A program made the position numbers and the translations under genes. A stretch of DNA of 14,889 nt from Synergistaceae bacterium. GTDB lineage: Bacteria > Synergistota > Synergistia > Synergistales > Aminobacteriaceae. Position 1 is the stretch's first letter. Every line of letters starts with the position of its first letter. Of the stretch, positions 1 through 5,691 are shown piece after piece. The stretch lies in assembly GCA_031270755.1 (NCBI GenBank), contig JAISWV010000417.1, positions 1 to 14,889 on the forward strand. The letters are read 5' to 3'. The notes under the pieces were generated by a model. The model ran no database searches. It was not told where the DNA came from and saw only the letters and a program-made list of their open reading frames with translations.

Positions 1-48
1 AAAATTTCTATATACAGAGTTAGTACAATAGATGAGTTATTTATCTTT

Positions 49-70
49 CACCCAATGGGTGCGGGTTTTA
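49..70 (+). terminator. possible weak terminator hairpin at the left edge
   Basis: CACCC-AAT-GGGTG forms a perfect 5-bp inverted repeat at 49-61, followed by CGGG and a short run of four T. It could end a transcript entering from the left. The T run is short and interrupted, so this is only a candidate. Confidence 0.25.
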
Positions 71-150
71 AGCGAATCAAGCGTATATTGTATCTCTGTT
101 TACAGAAATTTAAAGATTGCAACCTGAGGATTTGGGGGAAAAAGGCTGGG

Positions 151-178
151 TTGACAACATCTCCGTTTCTGATAGAAT
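151..178 (+). promoter_or_regulatory. sigma-70 type promoter of the tRNA-Gln/tRNA-Glu pair
   Basis: A perfect -35 box TTGACA (151-156) is followed after 16 bases by TAGAAT (173-178), five of six matches to the -10 consensus. The predicted start, near 185, lies about a dozen bases before the mature 5' end of tRNA-Gln, as is usual for stable RNA genes. No other promoter is evident between the two tRNAs, so they are probably one transcript. Confidence 0.75.
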
Positions 179-197
179 TCTACCCGTTGCATAGCAG

Positions 198-271
198 TGG
201 GGAATGGTGCAATGGCAGCACGCCTGACTCTGGATCAGGTAATCGGGGTTCGAGTCCCTGTTCCCCAGCCA
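198..271 (+). tRNA. tRNA-Gln (anticodon CTG)
   Basis: The cloverleaf reads directly. Acceptor strands are TGGGGAA (198-204) and TTCCCCA (261-267), with discriminator G268 and an encoded CCA (269-271). The anticodon stem CCTGA/TCAGG (223-227, 235-239) encloses the loop CTCTGGA, giving anticodon CTG at 230-232, which reads Gln codon CAG. The T-arm carries the canonical GGTTCGAGTCC. It has its own upstream promoter at 151-178 and lies 21 bases before tRNA-Glu. Confidence 0.97.
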
Positions 272-292
272 AGATGTGGAAACGTTTTGTAT

Positions 293-368
293 GGCCCCAT
301 CGACTAGCGGCCTAGGTCGTAGCCCTCTCAAGGCTAAAACACGGGTTCGAATCCCGTTGGGGCCGCCA
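293..368 (+). tRNA. tRNA-Glu (anticodon CTC)
   Basis: Acceptor strands GGCCCCA (293-299) and TGGGGCC (358-364) pair fully, with discriminator G365 and an encoded CCA (366-368). The anticodon stem TAGCC/GGCTA (320-324, 332-336) encloses CTCTCAA, giving anticodon CTC at 327-329, which reads Glu codon GAG. The T-arm GGGTTCGAATCCC is canonical. Five T residues follow right after CCA (370-374) and may help end the transcript. It is probably co-transcribed with tRNA-Gln. Both genes encode the C34 isoacceptors that supplement the U34 tRNAs. Confidence 0.97.
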
Positions 369-527
369 ATTTTTGAATCGCGGAAGACTCAACGCCAAAA
401 GATGATTTTCTCTTTTTTGACACTCCAGTTTATTTGAAATCTCACGGGATATTTGTTTTCCCTCCGAAGAATCAAGAAGATCGCGGGCATAAGCGCCGTA
501 CAACAATCAAAAGAGGCTCTGCCCATA

Positions 528-556
528 TTGACAGAAAGTATTGTGAGTTCTATTAT
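528..556 (+). promoter_or_regulatory. sigma-70 type promoter of the cysK transcript
   Basis: TTGACA (528-533, six of six) and TATTAT (551-556, five of six) are separated by the optimal 17 bases. Transcription would start near 562-564 and leave a leader of about 200 bases before cysK. That leader contains a palindrome and a small Cys-rich ORF. The stretch 372-527 between the tRNAs and this promoter shows no gene I can support. Confidence 0.75.
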
Positions 557-563
557 ATCTTAC

Positions 564-580
564 TAAAATTATCAATTTTA
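564..580 (+). promoter_or_regulatory. operator-like perfect palindrome at the cysK transcription start
   Basis: TAAAATT-ATC-AATTTTA is a perfect 7-bp inverted repeat around a 3-base centre. It starts 7 bases after the -10 box, so it covers the expected +1 region, a usual place for a repressor site. Rrf2-family regulators of cysteine and Fe-S genes bind AT-rich dyads of about this size, and an Rrf2 gene lies at 9110-9550. The pairing of that protein with this site is inference. Confidence 0.5.
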
Positions 581-613
581 TTTAAAGCACCGTCGAGAGG
601 TGGCAAGAGCAAA

Positions 614-730
614 ATGCAAAGTTTTTTGCGGAAACTGTTGAAATCGAAGCTCTGCAGCGCGCAGATGTGCCGCTGTCGCTATTGCGTGGATGGGATGTGC
701 GCGAAATTTTCGCGTATCGAACGTCACTGA
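614..730 (+). CDS. small Cys-rich leader ORF upstream of cysK
   Basis: This 38-codon ORF lies between the cysK promoter and the cysK start. A basic N-terminal half (R6, K7, K10, K12) is followed by five cysteines at residues 14, 19, 21, 24 and 29, including the run C-R-C-R-Y-C. The stop at 728-730 lies 30 bases before the cysK ATG. The SD is not ideal: GAGAGG at 595-600 is 13 bases from the ATG. I recognise no protein family. Cysteine-rich upstream peptides acting as cysteine sensors are known in actinobacteria, and the position fits such a role. The alternatives are a small metal-binding peptide or a chance ORF. Confidence 0.45.
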   Translation: MQSFLRKLLKSKLCSAQMCRCRYCVDGMCAKFSRIERH

Positions 731-760
731 TATATAATAACGACAAAGGAGATTGTTTTC

Positions 761-1693
761 ATGCCAATATATTCGAAAATTACGGATCTGATCGGTAAAA
801 CCCCGCTGCTGGAGCTGGCGGGCTATGGAGCGAAGAACGCGATTCCGGCGAAGATTGTCGCGAAGCTGGAGTATTTCAACCCGGCGGGGAGCGTCAAAGA
901 CCGGATCGCCAAGTCGATGATCGAGGACGCGGAGTCCAAGGGGCTGTTAAAGCCGGGGGCGGTCATCATCGAGCCCACCAGCGGCAATACGGGCATTGGC
1001 CTCGCGGCCGTCGCCGCTTCCCGAGGGTATCGGATCATTTTGACGATGCCGGAGACCATGAGCGTCGAGCGCCGCAACCTTCTCAGGGCCTACGGGGCCG
1101 AGGTAGTGCTGACGGAGGGGGCCAAGGGAATGAAGGGCGCCATCGCCAAGGCTGACGAACTGGCGCAGACGACCCAGGGCAGCTTCATCCCGAGCCAGTT
1201 TACGAACCCGGCCAACCCCGCCATCCACCGCAGCACCACGGGGCCAGAGATCTGGGAGGACACGGAGGGCAAGATCGACTTTTTCATCTCCGGCATCGGT
1301 ACAGGCGGCACGATCACAGGGGCCGGAGAGTATCTGAGGTCGAAAAACCCGAAAATCCAGATCGTGGCGGTGGAGCCCGCGGGGTCTCCCGTGCTTTCCA
1401 AGGGAACGCCGGGGGCGCACAAAATTCAGGGCATCGGGGCGGGGTTCGTCCCCGAGGTGCTGGACACGGCCATTTACAACGAGGTGATCGCGGTGGAGGA
1501 CAAAGACGCCTTCGCCATAGGCCGGGAAATCGCCAAGACGGAGGGGCTGCTGGTGGGTATTTCGTCCGGGGCTGCGGTATGGGCCGCGACTCAGGTCGGC
1601 AAGCGGCCCGAAAACGCGGGGAAGGTCATCGTCGCTCTGCTGCCGGATACGGGAGAACGTTACCTCTCCACACCCATGTTTTCGGAAGGCTAA
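761..1693 (+). CDS. cysK: cysteine synthase (O-acetylserine sulfhydrylase)
   Basis: This PLP enzyme makes L-cysteine from O-acetylserine and sulfide in the cytoplasm. The 310 residues match the usual CysK length. Seen in the protein are the PLP-lysine motif SVKDR (K46), the substrate loop TSGNTG (73-78), the phosphate-binding loop GTGGT (180-184), GISSGA (266-271) and the C-terminal [10 protein letters not shown]. The stretch [11 protein letters not shown] (221-231) is typical of CysK rather than of cystathionine beta-synthases. The ATG has a strong SD, AAAGGAGA, at 745-752. The gene is preceded by a Cys-rich leader ORF and an operator-like palindrome. It is followed 49 bases later by the remains of mnmA, which would have used cysteine sulfur delivered by a cysteine desulfurase. 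No desulfurase or scaffold gene lies in this window. Confidence 0.97.
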   Translation: MPIYSKITDLIGKTPLLELAGYGAKNAIPAKIVAKLEYFNPAGSVKDRIAKSMIEDAESKGLLKPGAVIIEPTSGNTGIGLAAVAASRGYRIILTMPETMSVERRNLLRAYGAEVVLTEGAKGMKGAIAKADELAQTTQGSFIPSQFTNPANPAIHRSTTGPEIWEDTEGKIDFFISGIGTGGTITGAGEYLRSKNPKIQIVAVEPAGSPVLSKGTPGAHKIQGIGAGFVPEVLDTAIYNEVIAVEDKDAFAIGREIAKTEGLLVGISSGAAVWAATQVGKRPENAGKVIVALLPDTGERYLSTPMFSEG

Positions 1694-1735
1694 GGGGGCC
1701 TGGGGGCAACGGGCTCCGTCCCCTTGAATTTTTTT
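1692..1735 (+). terminator. possible intrinsic terminator after cysK
   Basis: A G/C-rich stretch starting at the cysK stop pairs AAGGGG (1692-1697) with CCCCTT (1721-1726). Inner GCC/GGC pairing is possible, and T-rich sequence (T7 at 1729-1735) follows. The T tract runs up to the mnmA start region, so the hairpin would separate cysK from mnmA. The internal loops make its strength uncertain. Confidence 0.45.
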
Positions 1736-1742
1736 GAACCGA

Positions 1743-2604
1743 ATGAATCGAAATGCGATGATCGCCATGAGCGGCGGCGTGGACAGTTCCGTTGCCGCTT
1801 ATTTGATGAAAGAACGGGGCTTCGACTGCGTCGGGGTCACTATGAAATTGTTTTCCAACACAGACGTCGGCATCGACCGGGACGACGTCTGCTGTTCGTT
1901 GAAAGACACGGACGACGCCCGCGACGTGGCGTACCGCCTGGGCATCCCCCATTATGTTTTCAATTTTTCGGCCGACTTCATCGAGCAGGTGATCCGGCGG
2001 TTCGTGGAGGCCTATGAAAGCGGCCGCACGCCGAACCCCTGTATCGACTGCAACCGGTACATCAAGTTCGACAGGCTGTTTTCGCGGGCCAGAGATTTGG
2101 AGTATACTTTTGTCGTGACGGGGCACTACGCGCGTATCGAAGACGGAGGTCAGGGAAATCGCGTCGGCCCAGGGTTTTCTCAACGCGAAAAAACACGAGA
2201 GCCAGGACGTGTGTTTCGTAACGGGAGGGGGCTACGCGGATTTTATCGAACGTCACACGGGCAAGCGTTACCCGCCCGGGAACTTCGTAGACATGGAAGG
2301 TAACGTCCTGGGACGGCACAACGGCCTCATCCGTTACACCATCGGACAGCGCAAGGGACTGGGGCTGCCCTTTCCCCGCCCCATGTACGTCCGCGAAAAA
2401 AACGCCCGAGACAACACCGTCACCCTCAGCGGCGAGGAGCGCCTGTACTCCAAAGTTTTGTTCGCCGACGACCTCAACTGGATCGTGCCCCCGCCCTCGG
2501 ACGCTTTCAGGGTCAAGGCAAAGTCACGCTACCGGCAGCCCGAGCAGGAGGCGACGATCCGGGTGGAGGGCGGCAGGATTCGCGTCGAATTCGACGAGCC
2601 CTCC
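1743..2604 (+). pseudogene. mnmA: broken tRNA-specific 2-thiouridylase MnmA
   Basis: MnmA thiolates U34 of tRNA-Lys, tRNA-Glu and tRNA-Gln. The first frame (ATG 1743, no clear SD) encodes the P-loop SGGVDSS, the catalytic-Cys region NPCIDCN and VVTGHYARIE. Near 2139-2148 the family sequence jumps from GHYARI directly to EVREIASAQGF in the +1 frame. The roughly 40-45 residues that normally lie between them, including the KDQSY segment, are absent. The second frame then gives the second catalytic-Cys region SQDVCFV, IRYTIGQRKGLG and the beta-barrel up to RIRVEFDEP near 2601. After that MnmA stops and HicB sequence begins in frame, so the C-terminal ~30 residues of MnmA are lost too. The second frame is open from a GTG at 2209 to 2922. 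As read, a working MnmA cannot be made. An assembly error remains possible. Confidence 0.85.
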
Positions 2605-2922
2605 CAAGGAGACAACGACGAGAATGCCTTGTATATGGCAAGGGAGGGACTGCTCCTCCACTTGTGGGGTATGGAGCAAGACAAGGACGACATCCCGGAA
2701 CCTATCCCTGCAAAAGACCTCCGACCGGGCCCCGATCAAGTCATCGTTCTTGTCGATGTTTTTATGCCTCCGTTCCGCGAACGCATGAACAACAAATCCG
2801 TCGCCAAGACCGTCACAGTCCCCCGCTGGCTCGATATGGAAGCCAAATCCGCCGGCCTGAATTATTCTCAGGTCTTGCAGGATGGCCTTTTAGAGCGGCT
2901 AGGTATCCAGCACCAAATATAG
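2602..2922 (+). pseudogene. hicB: HicB-family antitoxin fragment fused to mnmA
   Basis: From SQGDNDENALYMA onward the protein matches the HicB antitoxin fold. It contains the helix ending in LHLWGMEQD, then IPEPIP, then VLVDVFMPPFR. The C-terminal ribbon-helix-helix-like DNA-binding part is KTVTVPRWLDMEAKSAGLNYSQVLQDGL, spanning roughly the last 37 residues. HicB proteins of this type run to about 130 residues and begin with a beta strand and VEFPDLPGC. That N-terminal part (~25 residues) is missing and is replaced by MnmA barrel sequence ending VEFDEP. HicB neutralises the mRNA-cleaving toxin HicA and represses its own operon. HicA normally precedes HicB, and none is present here, so it may have gone with the deletion. 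Whether the fused ORF (GTG 2209 to TAG 2922) is expressed is unknown. Confidence 0.8.
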
Positions 2923-2960
2923 AGGGAATCAGTACAAAACAGCACAATTACTTTGCGAAT

Positions 2961-2990
2961 CGCCCGTTCCGCCCCTACCGGGAGAAGGCG
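2961..2990. repeat. imperfect hairpin between convergent genes
   Basis: CGCC (2961-2964), TTC (2967-2969) and CCC (2972-2974) pair with GGG (2980-2982), GAA (2984-2986) and GGCG (2987-2990) around the loop CTACC. This gives ten base pairs with small bulges. It lies between the HicB fragment and the oppositely oriented GNAT gene, where a two-way terminator would be expected. Neither strand has a T tract after it, so termination is not demonstrated. Confidence 0.35.
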
Positions 2991-2997
2991 AGCTTAT

Positions 2998-3020
2998 CAA
3001 AAATCAAAAATCAAAAATCA
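2998..3020. repeat. three tandem copies of a 7-base unit (TCAAAAA type)
   Basis: The unit TCAAAAA is repeated three times and ends in the TCA (3018-3020) that is the reverse complement of the GNAT stop codon. Read on the minus strand, the transcript leaves the stop codon straight into three T5 tracts, each in the form TTTTTGA. This may assist termination of the GNAT transcript, although no strong hairpin precedes it. Confidence 0.6.
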
Positions 3021-3437
3021 AGAATACTCGACGGGGCAGCGCAGCATCATCATGACGCTTTCCCGGGCTTCGAAGCCCCTGGAGGTCATGAAGGGGATCC
3101 ACTCGTCCGTGTAGGTCACGATCAGGGGGATTTTCTTGATGGCCGGATGCGTCAGGGCGTAGTCCACAAGGGCGCTCCCCAGCCCTTTGCCCTGATGCGC
3201 CGGGTGGACCATCACGTCCCACAGAGACGCCCGGTAGATGAAGTCCGTTACGATACGGCAAAACCCCACGAGCTTGCCGCCGCTTCGGGCGGAAAAACAC
3301 ATGGAGGTGTTGGTCAGCATCGTCTCGATCCCCTCGACGGAGCGGCTCCGCCCCCATTGAGAGTAACGGTACAGGTCCTGCAGTTCCGCAGCGGTTACCG
3401 CCAACTTGCTGTCGTAAAACAAGTAATTGCCTTCCAC
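3018..3437 (-). CDS. GNAT family N-acetyltransferase
   Basis: This 139-residue single-domain GNAT protein would transfer acetyl from acetyl-CoA to an amine. The acetyl-CoA motif is clear: VHPAHQGKGLGSALV, with Q82-G-K-G-L-G87 forming the pyrophosphate-binding turn. The preceding strand DVMV and the C-terminal MTSRGFE segment are also typical. The start is GTG (3435-3437), with GGGAG seven bases upstream. A good promoter on the same strand (3486-3514) indicates independent transcription, although the DUF3084 gene lies only 125 bases upstream in the same direction. The substrate cannot be told from the sequence; small GNATs of this kind modify small molecules, antibiotics or protein N-termini. 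The stop codon sits in a tandem T-rich repeat. Confidence 0.85.
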   Translation of the reverse strand: MEGNYLFYDSKLAVTAAELQDLYRYSQWGRSRSVEGIETMLTNTSMCFSARSGGKLVGFCRIVTDFIYRASLWDVMVHPAHQGKGLGSALVDYALTHPAIKKIPLIVTYTDEWIPFMTSRGFEARESVMMMLRCPVEYS

Positions 3438-3485
3438 GCCATCACTCCCAATCCGATTGCAACGTTCGGTATCGATCCAATTCTA

Positions 3486-3514
3486 TTTATACTCAGACCT
3501 CGAACATTTATCAA
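3486..3514 (-). promoter_or_regulatory. sigma-70 type promoter of the GNAT gene
   Basis: On the minus strand TTGATA (3509-3514) and TATAAA (3486-3491) each match the consensus at five of six positions and are 17 bases apart. Transcription would start near 3479, about 40 bases before the GTG start codon. Confidence 0.65.
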
Positions 3515-3562
3515 GATGACCACGGACGCGCAATGCGCGCCCCTATCGATTGCCTGCTCAGT

Positions 3563-4645
3563 CTACTCCAGTACTATCTCGATCCTTACGGGGCCCTCCG
3601 TATAGATGTCTTGCAAGGCTACAGCGTTGATAATCGTGGGGATGCCGATACCTTTCAGCTTTTCGACCACCTCGAAAAAGTCTTCGCCCTCCAGAGAGCC
3701 TACGCTGTTCGTCGCGGGGTCCGGCAGAACGCCGTTCTTGATTGCCTGGTTCTTCAGTTCGCGCAAAAAGCCGTGCAGCACGTCTTCCGCGTTGAATTCC
3801 CGCCTTCCGGGCTCCACAAGCCTGCGGTAGAGGACCTCTCCCTCGTCGTACAAAAGGAAACTTCTGCCGGTTTCGAAGTGGATCTTGACCTCCTCGTCCA
3901 TCGCGATGTTTTCGGCCGCGAGAACGCGAACGAACTGCCGTTCGGGAAAGTTCGAGATTTGGTTCACGACGTCCGACTTCTCCGCCGGCGCGAAGAACAG
4001 TTTCACGTCGTCCGAGGTCACATAGCGCCTTTCGGAGCGCCGCTCGGCGACCGCGGCCCGGACCTCTCCTTCGAGGGCGTCCAACATCTCCCGGACCCGC
4101 TCCGGCGATGTACCGGGCGGGATGTGCCCTTGCGCCAAAAGGGAGTTCGCCTGGACCGTGATGGTCCCCAGGCGCATCACCTCTAGCTCCCGGCGCATCT
4201 CCTCCACGTCCTCTCTGAGGGAGGCAACCGACGCCTCCAGGTCGTTTTTTTCGCTGAAGAGGAGGTCCCGGTCGTTGCGCAGCGTTTCCAGGTCGAAACG
4301 CGCCATGTCCAGGCTCAAGGTCGTCGTCTGCAAAAGCGCCTGCTGTCCCGCCAGCTGTTCGCGGCTCCGCGCCAGGCCCTGCTGGAGGGACTTCAGCGTG
4401 AAGAGCGCGGCGCGCACGTTTTCGGAAAAAAAGGACATCACAGTCAAGACGGTCACGGATATGAAGATGCCGGTAAGGGCCGTGATCAAGCGGCTGGTGT
4501 ATTTGGGGCGGAGGCCGAAAAGGGATATTCTCTGCTTTCCGTACTTGGAGCCGAGCACGTCTCCCAGGTAAGCGAGAACCGCGCTTCCTGCAATGATCGA
4601 AACGATAAGAGTCCAGTTGGTGCTCGACAAACCCTGGGGCTGCAA
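3563..4645 (-). CDS. DUF3084 domain membrane/coiled-coil protein
   Basis: The 360-residue protein has two N-terminal membrane segments (about 12-31 and 53-73). The conserved linker between them contains AYLGD, GKQRISLFGLRPKYTS and ITALTG, the signature of the DUF3084 family. A long heptad-like region rich in Leu, Glu, Arg and Gln (about 75-160) predicts a coiled coil. It is followed by a soluble alpha/beta domain to the end. The family is widespread but has no established function. The topology suggests an inner-membrane anchor with a large soluble coiled-coil part. The start is TTG (4643-4645), preceded by a strong AAAGGAG SD; no ATG lies in a better position. It follows the acyltransferase gene after 191 bases containing only a weak candidate promoter (TTGTTT-N17-TATTCT, 4741-4769), so it may belong to the same transcript. 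Confidence 0.85.
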   Translation of the reverse strand: MQPQGLSSTNWTLIVSIIAGSAVLAYLGDVLGSKYGKQRISLFGLRPKYTSRLITALTGIFISVTVLTVMSFFSENVRAALFTLKSLQQGLARSREQLAGQQALLQTTTLSLDMARFDLETLRNDRDLLFSEKNDLEASVASLREDVEEMRRELEVMRLGTITVQANSLLAQGHIPPGTSPERVREMLDALEGEVRAAVAERRSERRYVTSDDVKLFFAPAEKSDVVNQISNFPERQFVRVLAAENIAMDEEVKIHFETGRSFLLYDEGEVLYRRLVEPGRREFNAEDVLHGFLRELKNQAIKNGVLPDPATNSVGSLEGEDFFEVVEKLKGIGIPTIINAVALQDIYTEGPVRIEIVLE

Positions 4646-4836
4646 AACGCCTCTCCTTTAAGATCGAAATAAAAAGCCTGACGAAGAAACTCAGCGACTC
4701 ACGCGGCTCCTTCCTTACCGGTTCGCCGCTTATTAAAGTTAGAATAGCTGAAAGCTGGTTTTCAAACAAACATAACGCTTTTTAAACCGATTGACTCTAT
4801 CCTGAACTTAATACACCAATACCTCTACTTCCTTAT

Positions 4837-5691
4837 CTACTTCCACCTGTTGTGCAGCCAGAACCACAGTTCAGGCTGGGGGGCGATCATCTTTTCCAGA
4901 GCTTCGCCGACCTCCCTCGTCAAAAGCTCCACCTTGAGGCGGCGGTTTTTTTCTCCCGGGACGGGGAGAGGGGGGGAAAACGCCACCCTGTGGCGGAAAG
5001 GTCCCTTTCGGTAGATCGCCACGGGGACTACCGGCACCGATGCCAGCGTTCCCAGGACGGCGGGGCCCGTGGTGTGGGCGCAGGGATGCCCCATAAAAGG
5101 CAAGACGACCCCTCCTCTCCAGGAGATGTCCGCCAAGGCCGCGACGTGGGCGCCCGACTTCAGAAGCTTCACCATCTCCAGCGTGGAAGTTGTCTTGGGC
5201 AGGAGCTTTATGCCTGCGTTTTGGCGATACTTGGCGATCAAGCGGGCGATGTCTTTGTCTTTCGTGCTCTGGGAGACGATGTAGAAGCTGCGAAATCCCT
5301 TTTTCGAGAGGTATTGGGCGTACCAAGCGGCCAGAAGCTCCCAGTTGCCGTAGTGTCCGCTCAAAAAGAGCACTCCCTTCCCCTCGGCCAAAGGTTTTTC
5401 GATAAAGTGCCCGCCGTCCACCTCTTCGATCCAGTCGAACACCTGGTGAGGGTCGTGCTGCAGGGCCAAAATTTCCGTTACCATCCAGCCCAGATGCTCG
5501 TAAAGGCGGCGGCGCAGAGCCTCGCGCCACGCTTGCGTGCTCTCGGGGTAAACCAGGGACAAGTTCGAGAGGATCCTTTTACCCCTGGGAGCGGCGATTT
5601 TCAAAAGCGCCCCCAGCAAAAAAGCGACGCAAGGAGCGCGCCCTTTGGACGCGGCGCATAACCCTTCGATGGCCCAGGCCGCCGGCTTCAA
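4837..5691 (-). CDS. LpxL/HtrB-type lysophospholipid (lipid A) acyltransferase
   Basis: This 284-residue protein is close to the usual length of lipid A late acyltransferases, which add a secondary acyl chain to lipid A at the inner face of the inner membrane. The catalytic H-x4-E motif is present as SGHYGNWE (H113, E118). The family C-terminus PELWFWLHNRWK is intact. Other matches include ILSNLSLVYPE (40-50) and the WRGGVVLPFMG region. The N-terminus is hydrophobic (about 18-34). The start is TTG (5689-5691), overlapping the upstream TGA stop in TTGA, with AAGGGA in front. This indicates translational coupling to the glycosyltransferase-like gene. The protein implies an outer membrane with lipid A or a related glycolipid. 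The acyl chain and exact acceptor cannot be assigned. Confidence 0.88.
   Translation of the reverse strand: MKPAAWAIEGLCAASKGRAPCVAFLLGALLKIAAPRGKRILSNLSLVYPESTQAWREALRRRLYEHLGWMVTEILALQHDPHQVFDWIEEVDGGHFIEKPLAEGKGVLFLSGHYGNWELLAAWYAQYLSKKGFRSFYIVSQSTKDKDIARLIAKYRQNAGIKLLPKTTSTLEMVKLLKSGAHVAALADISWRGGVVLPFMGHPCAHTTGPAVLGTLASVPVVPVAIYRKGPFRHRVAFSPPLPVPGEKNRRLKVELLTREVGEALEKMIAPQPELWFWLHNRWK

Noticed and set aside
1..11. AAAATTTCTAT shared by the left edge and the pilin promoter region (about 9759-9769)
   Set aside because: An 11-base AT-rich match is expected by chance several times in a window of this size.
110..506. Minus-strand ORFs across the tRNA genes (110-331 and 312-506)
   Set aside because: They are antisense readings of the two tRNAs, with the familiar spurious 'NRDSNPD' type sequence, and lack SD signals.
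434..613. N-terminal extension of the Cys-rich leader ORF back to 434
   Set aside because: It runs through the promoter (528-556) and the palindrome (564-580) and has no SD, so the start at 614 is the only reasonable one.
733..738. TATAAT just before cysK as a promoter -10 box
   Set aside because: It would start transcription at the cysK SD itself and has no -35 box at the right distance. The promoter at 528-556 is much better.
947..1768. 273-codon minus-strand ORF opposite cysK
   Set aside because: It is a shadow of a GC-rich gene. Its composition is Arg, Gly and Pro rich, it has no recognisable domain, and cysK motifs fill the other strand.
3527..3539. CGCGC-AAT-GCGCG hairpin between the DUF3084 and GNAT genes as a terminator
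   Set aside because: No T tract follows on either strand, and the stem is only five pairs.
3533..4186. 217-codon plus-strand ORF opposite the DUF3084 gene
   Set aside because: The minus-strand frame has clear family motifs, membrane segments and an SD. The plus-strand frame has none.
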